A stretch of 64,000 bases of DNA, taken from Roseomonas nitratireducens (GTDB lineage: Bacteria > Pseudomonadota > Alphaproteobacteria > Acetobacterales > Acetobacteraceae). The position numbers and the translations under genes are program-made. The notes beneath the pieces are model-generated. The model ran no database searches, was not told the origin of the DNA, and worked only from the letters and a program-made list of their open reading frames with translations. Below are positions 35,967 to 44,898 of the stretch, piece after piece (within the stretch, counting starts at the first letter, position 1; each line of letters begins with the position of its first letter). The stretch covers positions 1 to 64,000 of the forward strand of contig NZ_JAGIYZ010000017.1 in assembly GCF_017813355.1 (NCBI RefSeq), in the 5' to 3' direction.

Positions 35967-36880
35967 GACGTGCGCAGCCGCGGGTCGAGCACGGCGTTCA
36001 GCAGATCCGCCAGCAGCGTCAGCGCGATGTAGATCAGCGCCAGCACCAGCACCACCGCCTGCACGACGGGGAAGTCGTTCTTGCTGATGCTCTCCCACGC
36101 CAGGTAGCCGATGCCGTGCAGCGCGAAGACCGTCTCGATGACGATCGAGCCGCCCAGCATGAAGCCAAGTTGCACCGCCGCGATGGACACGACCGGGATC
36201 GCCGCGTTGCGGAAGCCGTGCTTGACCAGGATGGACAGGCGCGAAAGCCCCTTCGCCCGCGCCGTGCGTATGTAGTCGGAGGACAGCGCCTCGATCATCC
36301 CCGACCGCGTCAGGCGCGTGAGCGAGGGTATGGCGGAGAAGGCCAGCACCACGCCCGGCATGACGTAGTGCTCCCAGGACCCGGTGCCGGATATCGGCAG
36401 CCAGCCCAGATTCAGCCCGAAGGTGATCATCAGCACGAGGCCGAGCCAGAAGGACGGCATCGCCTGCCCGACCAGCGCGACGAGCGACACGGCGCGGTCC
36501 ACCCAGGTGCCTTCCCGCACCGCGGCAAGGATGCCGAGCGGCAGGGACACCACCAGCGCGATGGCGAGGCCCACCAGCCCCAGCGTGATCGTCACGCCCA
36601 TCCGGCTCGCGATGAGGTTCGCGACACGATCCCGAAAGAAGAAGCTCTCGCCGAAATCGCCCTGCACGGCGCGGCCGAGCCAGTCGAAATACTGCACGAC
36701 GAGCGGCCGGTTCAGCCCATAGACCTGCCGGATCGTCTCGACATCCGCGGCCGTCGCGTTCGGGCCAGCGATGGAGATGGCAAGGTCGCCCGACAGGCGC
36801 GTGAGCAGGAAGGCGAGCGTCAGCACCGTGAGGGCGACGAGCACCGCGACCGCGAAGCGTCTCAGAACGAACCGAAGCAT
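35963..36880 (-). CDS. Dipeptide ABC transporter permease (DppB-like)
   Basis: 305 residues. MLRFVLRRFAVAVLVALTVL is the typical first helix of DppB/OppB. YGLNRPLVVQYFDWLGRAVQGDFG is the conserved periplasmic segment. DYIRTARAKGLSR followed by VKHGFRNAAIPV forms the EAA loop. First gene of the operon. Only 47 bases separate it from the ggt gene upstream on the same strand, so glutathione or gamma-glutamyl peptide breakdown may be linked (inference). Confidence 0.92.
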   Translation of the reverse strand: MLRFVLRRFAVAVLVALTVLTLAFLLTRLSGDLAISIAGPNATAADVETIRQVYGLNRPLVVQYFDWLGRAVQGDFGESFFFRDRVANLIASRMGVTITLGLVGLAIALVVSLPLGILAAVREGTWVDRAVSLVALVGQAMPSFWLGLVLMITFGLNLGWLPISGTGSWEHYVMPGVVLAFSAIPSLTRLTRSGMIEALSSDYIRTARAKGLSRLSILVKHGFRNAAIPVVSIAAVQLGFMLGGSIVIETVFALHGIGYLAWESISKNDFPVVQAVVLVLALIYIALTLLADLLNAVLDPRLRTS

Positions 36881-36927
36881 CCCGCGGGAAGCCTAGGCAG
36901 GCGGGGCGCGCCGCGGCAAGCCCCGCC

Positions 36928-38535
36928 TCACCACGCGCCCGCCCAGCCGTCGCGGCGCGGATCGGATGCCGCCATGCGCACGCCGTTCGGCAGCAGGCGG
37001 ATCGCCGCCACGCTGCACGCGCCCTCGAGGTCCGCGACCACCTTCACCTCATGCCCGCGCTGGCGCAGCGCGCCGATCGCGGATTCACCCAGGCCGTGCT
37101 CGACGGTCAGCACGTCGCCGCCGGCATGCGGGTGGTTGCTCTCCTGCCCGGGCTGGGAGGAAGTCCAGCGCGGTGCCTCCAGCGCCTGCTGCGGGTCCAT
37201 ACCGCACACCGCGCAGGCGACCAGCACCTGGAAGTTCACCTGCACCTGGTTGTCGGCCCCCGGCGTGCCGAAGACGAGCCACGGCTTGCCGTCCTTCATC
37301 ACCATCGGCGCGTTCATGGTGTGGCGCACGCGCCGGCCCGGGGCGAGCGCGTTGGCGTGCCCTTCTTCGAGATGCCAGTAGGACATGCGGTTGTTGAACA
37401 GGATGCCCGTGCGCGCGCCGGTGATGCCGGACCCGAAGGCGGAGTTGATCGACTGGATGGCGGAAACAGCGTTGCCCTCCGCATCCATCACGCAGAAATA
37501 GGTCGTGTCGGCCTCGGCCATGGCGCGCACCGGCAGGCGCGCTGCGCGCTCGCCGATCGCGGCGCGATGCGCCGCCGCGCGGGCATCCGACAGCAGCGAG
37601 GCCACGTCCGGCGCGTCGCGCCCCGCCTCCGCTTCCCGGTCGAGGAAGGCGCGCTTCTTCGCCTCCACCATCAGGTGCACCAGCGCCTCGCTGCCCCAGC
37701 CGAGCGCGGCGAGGTCGTCGCGCTCGACGATCCGCAGCATCTGCAGCAGCGCGAAGCCCATCGACGGCGCCGGCGTCTGCCGCACCTCGAAGCCGCGCCA
37801 GGCGATGGCGATGGGCGGAGCCTCCCGCGCCGCGACGGCGGCGAGGTCGCCGGCCGCGACCAGCGTGCCGGCATCGGCGAGGTCGGCAGCTAGGTCGCGC
37901 GCCAGCGCGCCCTCGTAGAAGTCGCGCGGACCGGCGGCGGCCAGCCGCTGCAGGGTCGTCGCCAGCGCCGGCTGCGCGACGATGGTCCCCAGCGGCGGCA
38001 CCGCGCCGCCCGGCAGGTAGATCGCCCGGCTCGCCGCATCGGGGTCGAGCCGCACGCGGTTCTCGCCCACGAAGTGCCGCAGCGCGTGGGTCGCGGCGAA
38101 GCCGTCGCGCGCGGCCTCGATCGCCGCGCCGAACAGCGCTCCCCAGGGCCGCGTGCCCTGCGCCGCATGCAGCGCCGCGAGGCCCGCCACCTTGCCCGGT
38201 GTCTGGACCGACAGCGCGCCATGGTTCGGGATGCCGCCGGCCGCGCGGTAATGCGCGATGGTCGCCGCCGCGGGCGCCTGCCCGGTGCCGGCATAGGTCT
38301 CGGCCCGGCCGGTCTTCGCCGACCAGTGATGGTAGAAGCCGTCGCCGCCGAGGCCGGACATGTGCGGTTCCACCACGCCGAGCGTCAGCGAGACGGCGAC
38401 CGCCGCATCCGCCGCCGAGCCGCCGGCGCGCAGCACGTCGAGCCCGGCCTGCGTCGCCACGGGATGGTTGCTCGCGACCGCACCGCGGCGACCCATGATC
38501 AGCGGGCGATGCGCGCGGATGCCTTCATAGGCCAT
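36928..38535 (-). CDS. ggt: Gamma-glutamyltransferase family protein
   Basis: 535 residues. DTTYFCVMDAEGNAVS holds the autoprocessing threonine nucleophile (second T of DTT) that divides the large and small subunits. SGLGGDGFYHHW and MNAPMVMKDGKPWLVFGTPG are further family blocks. There is no obvious signal peptide (MAYEGIRAHRPLIMG), unlike periplasmic E. coli Ggt, so it may act in the cytoplasm, as many YwrD-like members are thought to. Adjacent to a peptide importer. Substrates could be gamma-glutamyl amides or other N-acyl compounds. Confidence 0.87.
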   Translation of the reverse strand: MAYEGIRAHRPLIMGRRGAVASNHPVATQAGLDVLRAGGSAADAAVAVSLTLGVVEPHMSGLGGDGFYHHWSAKTGRAETYAGTGQAPAAATIAHYRAAGGIPNHGALSVQTPGKVAGLAALHAAQGTRPWGALFGAAIEAARDGFAATHALRHFVGENRVRLDPDAASRAIYLPGGAVPPLGTIVAQPALATTLQRLAAAGPRDFYEGALARDLAADLADAGTLVAAGDLAAVAAREAPPIAIAWRGFEVRQTPAPSMGFALLQMLRIVERDDLAALGWGSEALVHLMVEAKKRAFLDREAEAGRDAPDVASLLSDARAAAHRAAIGERAARLPVRAMAEADTTYFCVMDAEGNAVSAIQSINSAFGSGITGARTGILFNNRMSYWHLEEGHANALAPGRRVRHTMNAPMVMKDGKPWLVFGTPGADNQVQVNFQVLVACAVCGMDPQQALEAPRWTSSQPGQESNHPHAGGDVLTVEHGLGESAIGALRQRGHEVKVVADLEGACSVAAIRLLPNGVRMAASDPRRDGWAGAW

Positions 38536-38538
38536 CGC

Positions 38539-39504
38539 TCAGCCCCCCGTCCGGATGCGCGCGCCGACTGGCGCCCAGCGCGCCACCTCATCCCGCACGA
38601 GGCGCGCCGCAGCCTCGGGCGAGCTGTCCGGCCAGGTGTCGACGCCGGATCGCCGCAGCCGCTCCTGCACCGCGGGGTCGGCGAGTGCCCGCGCGGCCGC
38701 GGCCTCGAGCGTCGCGAGCACCGGGGCGGGCGTGCCGGGCCGCGCGAACAGCACCTGCCAGACCGTCAGGTCGTAGCCGGGCACGCCGGCCTCGGCCATG
38801 CTCGGCACGCCGGGCACCAGCGGCGAGGCCTCGCGGGAGGAGACGGCGAGCCCCCGCACGCGCCCATCCTGCACCAGCGGCGCCAGCATCGACGGGCTGT
38901 CGATTGTCAGTTGCACGCGCCCCGCCACCAGGTCCTGCACGGCGAGCGCCGCGGTCCGATAGGGCACGATGGTGTACCCCGCGCCGGACAGTTGCTTCAG
39001 CAACTCGCCGGCCAGGTGGTTCGCCGCACCCGGATTGGTCGAGCCGAAATTCGCCGCATCGCCCTGCTGGCGCAGCCAAGCCATCAGCTCGGGCACGTTG
39101 CGCGCCGGCACGGACGGATGCACGGCGAGCAGGAAGGGCTGCCGCGAGACGAGCGCGAGCGGGCGGAAATCCGCGACCGGGTCATGCGGGAAGTCGGGCT
39201 GCATGGCGCGCATCAGCGCGTGGTTGATGGTGCCGATGAAGATCGCGTAGCCATCCGCCGGCAGGCGCTGGAAAGCCGCGGCGCCGATCGCGCTGCCCGC
39301 GCCGACCACATTCTCCGGTACCACCGGCTGGCCCAGGATCGGGCTCAGCGCCTCGGCCATGACGCGCCCGACGATGTCGGTCACGCCGCCCACCCCGACC
39401 GGGATGACAAGGCGGATGGGCCGGTTCGGGAAGCGGTCCTGCGCGAGCGCCGGCGCGGCGAGCGCCATGGCGGGGGCGGCGAGCAGGGCGCGTCGGTGCA
39501 GCAT
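38539..39504 (-). CDS. Bug-family (TctC-like) substrate-binding protein 4
   Basis: 321 residues. Signal peptide ends near APALAQD. FPNRPIRLVIPVGVGG, VVPENVVGAGS and YTIVPYRTAALAVQDLVAG are family blocks. It ends three bases before ggt and is probably co-transcribed with it. No TTT membrane subunits present. Divergent from an NMT1-like gene, 73 bases apart. Confidence 0.9.
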   Translation of the reverse strand: MLHRRALLAAPAMALAAPALAQDRFPNRPIRLVIPVGVGGVTDIVGRVMAEALSPILGQPVVPENVVGAGSAIGAAAFQRLPADGYAIFIGTINHALMRAMQPDFPHDPVADFRPLALVSRQPFLLAVHPSVPARNVPELMAWLRQQGDAANFGSTNPGAANHLAGELLKQLSGAGYTIVPYRTAALAVQDLVAGRVQLTIDSPSMLAPLVQDGRVRGLAVSSREASPLVPGVPSMAEAGVPGYDLTVWQVLFARPGTPAPVLATLEAAAARALADPAVQERLRRSGVDTWPDSSPEAAARLVRDEVARWAPVGARIRTGG

Positions 39505-39577
39505 GGATGGGATCCCGGCGGTTGGCGGCAGGCGCAGGTTACGCCACCCTGCGCGGGAGACCAGCCCCGGGGGAACG

Positions 39578-40492
39578 ATGCACCAGTTGAGCCTGCAGGA
39601 GCCGTTCCGCGGCCTGTTCTACGCGCCCTTCTACGCGGCGCTTGCGCGCGGCGCCTATGCGCGCGAGGGCGTAGAGGTCCGCTTCATCGACAGCCCCGGC
39701 CCCTCGCTGCAGACGGACGCGGTGCTGGAAGGGCGCGCCGACCTCGCCTGGGGCGGGCCGATGCGCTTGCTGCTGGCGCATGACAAGGACCACGCCTGCC
39801 CGCTGCGCCTGTTCGGCGCGGTGGTGATGGGCGACCCCTTCTTCCTGGTGGGCCGCGCGGCGCGGCCGGGCTTCCGCCTGACCGACCTCGCGACGCTGAC
39901 GCTCGGCACGGTCAGCGAGGTGCCCACGCCCTGGTGGACGCTGCAGGACGACATCCGCCGCGCGGGGCTCGACCCCGATGCGGTCCGGCGCGTGACCGAC
40001 CGGACGATGGCGGAGAACGCGCAGGCGGTGGCCGAGGGCAGGCTCGACGTCGCGCAGATCTTCGAACCGCTGGCGACCGCGATGGAACGCGCCGGCACCG
40101 GCCATGTCTGGTACGCGCAGGCGAGCCGCGGGCCGACCTCCTACACCGCCTTCTACGGCCGCACCGACGTGATCGCGGCCAAGCGCGAGGCGTGCATGGC
40201 CATGGTGCGCGGGCTCGCCACGACCCTCGCCTGGTTCGCCAACGCCTCGCCGGAGGAGATCGCGGCGACCATCGCGCCCTATTTCGACGCGCTGGACCAG
40301 GATGTCGCGGCGCATGCCATCGCCCGCTACCGCGCCATCGGCGTCTGGACGAAGACGCCGCGCTTCCCGCCCGGGGCGCTGGCCCGGCTGGAAGGCGCCA
40401 TGCTCTCGGCCGGCGCCATCCGCCACGCGCCCGGCTATGCCGGGCTGGTGGCCGAGGACGTGACGGAGGCCGCGCTCAGTTCTGCAGGGTGA
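39578..40492 (+). CDS. NMT1/THI5-like (ThiY-type) binding protein lacking a signal peptide, copy A
   Basis: 304 residues. LQEPFRGLFYAPFYAALARG is the ThiY-type start and EVPTPWWTLQDDIRR a conserved central block. The mature domain begins immediately at MHQLSLQEP, so no signal peptide or lipobox can be seen, which is odd for a binding protein. No permease or ATPase adjoins. It is closely related, roughly half identical by eye, to the protein encoded downstream of min (starting 44899). It may be cytoplasmic and enzymatic or use an unannotated export route. Its 3' end overlaps the convergent Bug gene by 17 bases. Confidence 0.8.
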   Translation: MHQLSLQEPFRGLFYAPFYAALARGAYAREGVEVRFIDSPGPSLQTDAVLEGRADLAWGGPMRLLLAHDKDHACPLRLFGAVVMGDPFFLVGRAARPGFRLTDLATLTLGTVSEVPTPWWTLQDDIRRAGLDPDAVRRVTDRTMAENAQAVAEGRLDVAQIFEPLATAMERAGTGHVWYAQASRGPTSYTAFYGRTDVIAAKREACMAMVRGLATTLAWFANASPEEIAATIAPYFDALDQDVAAHAIARYRAIGVWTKTPRFPPGALARLEGAMLSAGAIRHAPGYAGLVAEDVTEAALSSAG

Positions 40493-41459
40493 TCCCCTTC
40501 ACGCGGATCACCTCGCTCCAGCGCGCGAGCTCGCCTTCCATCACGCGGCGCAGCGCGGGACCGTCGCCGCCGACCGTCGTCGCGCCCTGCTGGCGGAAGC
40601 GCTCCTGCACCTCGGGCGTCGCCAGGAAGCGCGCGACTTCCTCCTGCATCCGCCCGACGATGGCCGGGTCGAGCCCGCGCGGGGCGAGCACGCCGTACCA
40701 GAAGGAATAGGTGAAGTCGAAGCCTTGCTCGCGTGCCGTCGGCACGTCGGGCAGCGCCGGGATGCGCGCGCCTGTCGTGCCGATGGCGATGGCGCGCGCG
40801 CGCCCTTCCCGCACCGCGCCGAGCACCGTCGGCGGTGCGGCGATCAGCAGGCCGACGCGGCCGGCGAGCAGGTCCGCGAAGGCCGGCCCCATGCCGCGAT
40901 AGGGCACGTGGGTCAGGCGGATGCTAGCGATGTCCTGCAGGTATTCCATGTAGAGATGCGGCGAGGATCCCGCGCCCATCGAGCCGTAGAAGCCTGCCTC
41001 CGCCCCTCGCGCGCGGGCGGCGTCGACGAAGTCGCGCAGCGACCGCGCTTCGGAATTGCCGGGCACGACGAAGACCGTGGGGTAGTCGACCAGCAGCGAG
41101 ACCGGCGTGAAGTCGGCCAGGATGTCGAAGCCGAGGTTGGGATAGAGCGGCGGCGCCGTCGCCAGCGAATTGTCGGTCAGCAGGAAGGTGGTGCCGTCGG
41201 CGGGCGCCCGCGCCGCCGCGGTCCAGCCGACCACCCCGCCGCCGCCGGAGCGGTTCTCCACCACGAAGGGCTGGCCCGTCTGCTCCTGCAGGCGCTGGGC
41301 GAGGAAGCGCGCGACGAAGTCGCTCGTGCCTCCGGGCGGGTAGGTGACGAGGATGCGCACCTGACGGTCGCGCGGCGGCCAGCCGGGACCCTGCGCCTCG
41401 GCGGGCAGGGCGGCGAGGCCGGCGATCGCGGCAAGGGCCGCAAGGGCACGTCGGAACAT
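40476..41459 (-). CDS. Bug-family (TctC-like) substrate-binding protein 5
   Basis: 327 residues. Signal peptide MFRRALAALAAIAGLAALPAEAQG. DRQVRILVTYPPGGTSDF, FVVENRSGGGG and LTHVPYRGMGPAFADLLAG are family blocks. GGGAGGAAAGCC precedes the ATG. It is downstream of, and on the same strand as, a MetE-like gene at 77 bases, so a shared transcript is possible. Confidence 0.9.
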   Translation of the reverse strand: MFRRALAALAAIAGLAALPAEAQGPGWPPRDRQVRILVTYPPGGTSDFVARFLAQRLQEQTGQPFVVENRSGGGGVVGWTAAARAPADGTTFLLTDNSLATAPPLYPNLGFDILADFTPVSLLVDYPTVFVVPGNSEARSLRDFVDAARARGAEAGFYGSMGAGSSPHLYMEYLQDIASIRLTHVPYRGMGPAFADLLAGRVGLLIAAPPTVLGAVREGRARAIAIGTTGARIPALPDVPTAREQGFDFTYSFWYGVLAPRGLDPAIVGRMQEEVARFLATPEVQERFRQQGATTVGGDGPALRRVMEGELARWSEVIRVKGITLQN

Positions 41460-41536
41460 GGCTTTCCTCCCGGTTGGTTCAGGTCGCGGCCTGGGCGGCG
41501 GCGGGCGGCGCAGGGTGCAGAGCCAGCACATCGCTC

Positions 41537-42703
41537 TCAACCCGCGCCAAGCAGGCGGCCGGATGCGATCCGCGCGCCCTCGGACATGGCGCGCAGCTTC
41601 GCCCAGACCACGTCGCGCGCGACGCGGCCGCGGCCGGCCGCCGTGTCGAAGCCGCAATCGGTGCCGGCCATCAGCCGCGCGGGATCGCCGATGCTGCGGG
41701 CAATGCGCTCCAGCCGCTCGGCGACCACCTCGGGGTGCTCGACGAAGTTGGTGAGCGTGTCGATCACGCCGGCGACCAGCACCTGGTCGTCCTTCAGCGG
41801 CGTGGTGCGGAAGCAGCGATGCTCATGCGCGTGGCGCGGATTGGCGAAGGGCAGCACGAAGGCGCCGACCTGCGCCTGAAGGATGGTCGGCAGGATGTCC
41901 GCGAGCGGCACGTCCGCATCGTGCGGGCCTTCATAGTTGCCCCAGCAGACATGCAACCGGATGCGTTCCCGCGGCAGGCCAGCGATGGCGCGGTTGATCG
42001 CGGTGACGACGCGTTCGCAGAAGGCGACGAAGTCGGCCAGTGGCCGGTCGCGATAGGAGGCATGGCGCTCGAGCGCCAGATCCGGGCAGTCGAGCTGCAG
42101 CGTGAAGCCGGCATCGAGGATGGCGCGGTATTCATGCGCCAGCGCATCGGCCAGCGCGGCAAGGTAGGCCTCCTCGCTGTCGTAGTGCCGGTTCTGCACG
42201 ACCGAGGCGACGATGCCCGGCGACGGCGCGGCGAGGAAGGCACCGAGCGGCGCGGGGCGCGCGGCATCGAGCGCGGCGCGGAACTCGGCGCATTCCGCGG
42301 CCATCGCGGCGTCGCCGACATAGGCCACGTCGCCGGTCGCGGCCGGCAGGTTCGCGGTCATGCTCGCCGTTTCCTTGCCCGCCGCCGCGGCGACGACCTC
42401 GGCCTTGAATTCGGGATAGGCGTCGATGTCCGCCCAGCCGGGCCGGTGGCTCTCGCCGCCCAGGCCGGTCAGCCGGTCGCGCAGATAGAGCACGAAGGAC
42501 TCACGCCCCTGCTCGCCATTGTTGACGATGTCGATGCCGGCGGCGACCTGGCGCGGAACGATCTCGGCGACCGCGGCGCGGGCGGCGGCGGCGGCCTCGC
42601 CCGCGGGAATGTCCTCGCCGCGGGCGCGGCGGGCATGCAGCCGTGTCAGCGCCGGCGGGCGCGGCAGGCTTCCGGTATGGGTGCAGAGAATTCGCGCGGC
42701 CAT
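41537..42703 (-). CDS. Cobalamin-independent methionine synthase (MetE C-terminal)-like protein
   Basis: 388 residues, only the catalytic C-terminal half of MetE. HTGSLPRP opens the barrel; HVCWGNYEG gives the His-x-Cys zinc ligands and GTDCGFDT the last cysteine. Without the N-terminal folate domain it is a methyltransferase of the core-MetE or epoxyalkane:CoM-transferase-like group. Methyl donor or thiol acceptor unknown. Preceded by GGGAGGAACC. Separated from minE by 55 bases on the same strand; likely its own unit or minCDE readthrough. Confidence 0.83.
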   Translation of the reverse strand: MAARILCTHTGSLPRPPALTRLHARRARGEDIPAGEAAAAARAAVAEIVPRQVAAGIDIVNNGEQGRESFVLYLRDRLTGLGGESHRPGWADIDAYPEFKAEVVAAAAGKETASMTANLPAATGDVAYVGDAAMAAECAEFRAALDAARPAPLGAFLAAPSPGIVASVVQNRHYDSEEAYLAALADALAHEYRAILDAGFTLQLDCPDLALERHASYRDRPLADFVAFCERVVTAINRAIAGLPRERIRLHVCWGNYEGPHDADVPLADILPTILQAQVGAFVLPFANPRHAHEHRCFRTTPLKDDQVLVAGVIDTLTNFVEHPEVVAERLERIARSIGDPARLMAGTDCGFDTAAGRGRVARDVVWAKLRAMSEGARIASGRLLGAG

Positions 42704-42758
42704 GGTTCCTCCCGGCGCGAAGTCTGGCGCAGGGAGGAAGCCGTGGCCAGCGCGGGCG

Positions 42759-43046
42759 TCAGCGCGCCCCGGCCGCCATCCGCATCGCCGCGGGGGCGGG
42801 CAATTCGATCTCGATCGCCAGCGTGGACATGTCCCCGCCGCGGTCGAGATTGACGTTCACCTTGCCCGGGTCGATGGCAACGTAACGTGCCACCACCGCG
42901 ACGAGTTCCTGCTGCAGCTTCGGTAGGAAATCCTCGCGGTTGCGGCCGATGCGCTCATGCGCCAGCACGATCTGGAGCCGTTCCTTGGCGGAGGCCGCGC
43001 TGGTCTCCTCCTTGCGCCGGCCGCGGAAGAAGTCGAGCCAGGACAT
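42759..43046 (-). CDS. minE: Cell division topological specificity factor MinE
   Basis: 95 residues. MSWLDFFRG is the membrane-contact start and AKERLQIVLAHER the MinD-binding segment that switches between helix and strand. The C-terminal dimerisation domain runs to about STLAIEIELP. MinE drives MinD ATP hydrolysis and pole-to-pole oscillation. The ATG overlaps the minD stop by one base. A GTG one codon upstream would overlap by four. MSWLDFF is the conserved start. Confidence 0.95.
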   Translation of the reverse strand: MSWLDFFRGRRKEETSAASAKERLQIVLAHERIGRNREDFLPKLQQELVAVVARYVAIDPGKVNVNLDRGGDMSTLAIEIELPAPAAMRMAAGAR

Positions 43047-43864
43047 CACGCGGCCCTCCCGCCGAACAGGCGCTTGAAGATGCCCTTCTTCTCGGCCTCG
43101 ATGAAGCGATGCGGCTTCTCCTCGCCAAGGAAGCGCGACACGGCGTCGGCATAGGCCTGCCCCGCCGTGCTCTCCCCATCCATGATCACCGGCGTGCCGG
43201 TGTTGGACGCCTTGAGAACGCTCTCGCTCTCCGGGATCACGCCGAGCAGCGGGATCGAGAGGATCTCGCGGATGTCCTCGAGCTTCAGCATCTCGCCGCG
43301 CTCGACGCGCACCGGGTCGAAGCGGGTGACGAGCAGGTGTTCCTTCACCGGCTCCCGCTTGTCCTCCGCCCGCTTCGAGCGGGACTGCAGCACGCCGAGG
43401 ATGCGGTCGGAATCCCGCACGCTGGAGACCTCGGGGTTGGTCACGACGATCGCCTGGTCGGCGAAGTAAAGCGCGAGCAGCGCGCCCTTCTCGATGCCGG
43501 CCGGGCTGTCGCAGAGGATGTAGTCGAAATCCTTCGACAGTTCCTCGATGATGCCCTGCACGCCTTCCTTGGTCAGCGCGTCCTTGTCCCGCGTCTGGCT
43601 GGCGGGAAGGATCGAGAGCGTCTCGACGCGCTTGTCGCGGATCAGCGCCTGGTTGAGCCGCGCCTCCCCGCTGATGACGTTGACGATGTCGAACACCACA
43701 CGCCGCTCGACCCCCATGATGAGGTCGAGGTTGCGCAGGCCGACGTCGAAGTCGATGACGACGGTCTTCTTGCCCCGCTGCGCGAGGCCCGTGGCGAAGG
43801 CGGCGGAGGATGTGGTCTTGCCCACGCCCCCCTTGCCGGATGTGACGACGACGACCTGTGCCAT
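43046..43864 (-). CDS. minD: Septum site-determining ATPase MinD
   Basis: 272 residues. Deviant Walker A KGGVGKTT at 11-18 and VIDFDVGLRNLD as the A' region. CDSPAGIEKGAL is the conserved catalytic/dimer segment. The C-terminal amphipathic helix KKGIFKRLFGG is the membrane-targeting sequence. It recruits MinC to the membrane away from midcell. Middle gene of minCDE, 35 bases after minC. Confidence 0.96.
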   Translation of the reverse strand: MAQVVVVTSGKGGVGKTTSSAAFATGLAQRGKKTVVIDFDVGLRNLDLIMGVERRVVFDIVNVISGEARLNQALIRDKRVETLSILPASQTRDKDALTKEGVQGIIEELSKDFDYILCDSPAGIEKGALLALYFADQAIVVTNPEVSSVRDSDRILGVLQSRSKRAEDKREPVKEHLLVTRFDPVRVERGEMLKLEDIREILSIPLLGVIPESESVLKASNTGTPVIMDGESTAGQAYADAVSRFLGEEKPHRFIEAEKKGIFKRLFGGRAA

Positions 43865-43899
43865 GTCCCCTGCCTCCTCGTGATCCCCTGCGCGGCGCG

Positions 43900-44670
43900 T
43901 CAGCCGATCGGGTCGAAGCGCATGCGCTCGCCCGTCAGCCGCACCTGCACCGCCTTGCCGATCGGCGCGCCCCCGAGCCCTTCCCGCACCGCGTAGTAGC
44001 CGGCGATGGAGATGAGCTCCGGGTCGAAATTCTGCGCGAAGATGCGCGCGTCAGCCTTGTCGCCGCCGCCGGCGATCGCCCGCCCGCGCAGCGCGCCATA
44101 GACGTGGATGTTGCCGTCCGCGATCACCTCGGCCCCCGCATTCACGGTGCCGGTGACGATCAGGTCGCCGCCCTGGGCCCAGACGCGCTGGCCGGCGCGC
44201 ACCGGCTGGTCGACGATCATGGTCGGGCGCGCCATGCCGGGCGCCGGCGGCGGCGGAGCAGCGGGTTCGGGAGCCACGGCGGCCGGCGCGGGGGCCGCCA
44301 CCGGCGGGGCCTCCTCACTCTCCTTGCCGCCCAGGGCGCGGATCGGCGGCAGGCCGAAGGCCATGGCGGCGTTGCGCATCGCGGGCGTGCCGCCGGTGGT
44401 GCCGATCGGCACGATCTCGAGCCCGCGCAGCCCCTCGATCAGCCCGGCGAAATCCACCTGGCCCGGCGGCATGTCGAGGTCGCCGAGGCCGATGACAACC
44501 GGGGCGAAGCGCAGGAATCCGGGCGCGCGGCGGAACTGGTCGCCGATCGCCGGCACCACGGCCTCGGGCCGCGGGTCGAGCAGCCGCAGCACGAGCAGGT
44601 TGAAGTTCGCCCCGCGCAGGCGGAACGGCTCGATGCGGGGCGAAGTGTCGGGCCGGGGCGCGGCGGACAT
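43900..44670 (-). CDS. minC: Septum site-determining protein MinC
   Basis: 256 residues. N-terminal domain from FRLRGANFNLLVLRLL, then a long Pro/Ala-rich linker (about residues 125-165). The C-terminal right-handed beta-helix has GGDLIVTGTVNAGAEVIADG and HVYGALRGRAIAGG. It inhibits FtsZ ring assembly where MinD places it. CTGGAGGCCC precedes the ATG. First in the operon; its start region faces a divergent gene across 228 bases, where the operon promoter must lie. Confidence 0.94.
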   Translation of the reverse strand: MSAAPRPDTSPRIEPFRLRGANFNLLVLRLLDPRPEAVVPAIGDQFRRAPGFLRFAPVVIGLGDLDMPPGQVDFAGLIEGLRGLEIVPIGTTGGTPAMRNAAMAFGLPPIRALGGKESEEAPPVAAPAPAAVAPEPAAPPPPAPGMARPTMIVDQPVRAGQRVWAQGGDLIVTGTVNAGAEVIADGNIHVYGALRGRAIAGGGDKADARIFAQNFDPELISIAGYYAVREGLGGAPIGKAVQVRLTGERMRFDPIG

Positions 44671-44898
44671 GGGCCTCCAGGGGATCGTCGGACTGCCGGA
44701 ACCATACGGATTGTGTCCGAAGGCGGCGGCACCCACGAGATATAGCGTTGCGGTAGGGGCCGGCGAAGGGTGCGCGGCGGCACCCCTTCCCGGGCAACAC
44801 CTTATCGCCCGTTCTTGCCAAAGCGCGCCAGGGGCGAATCGGCGGGGCTGGCCCGCCGCGCCCCCGCATTCCAGGATGCGCCGATCCTGGAGGCCGAT

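Noticed and set aside
42759-44670. Possibility that min genes were recently moved into an accessory island
   Set aside because: Order, overlaps and composition are normal; flanking paralogues alone are not evidence of transfer.
44671-44898. TCGGAC / GTCCGA inverted repeat in the minC upstream region as an operator
   Set aside because: Only six bases per arm with a 21-base spacer; expected by chance at this GC content.
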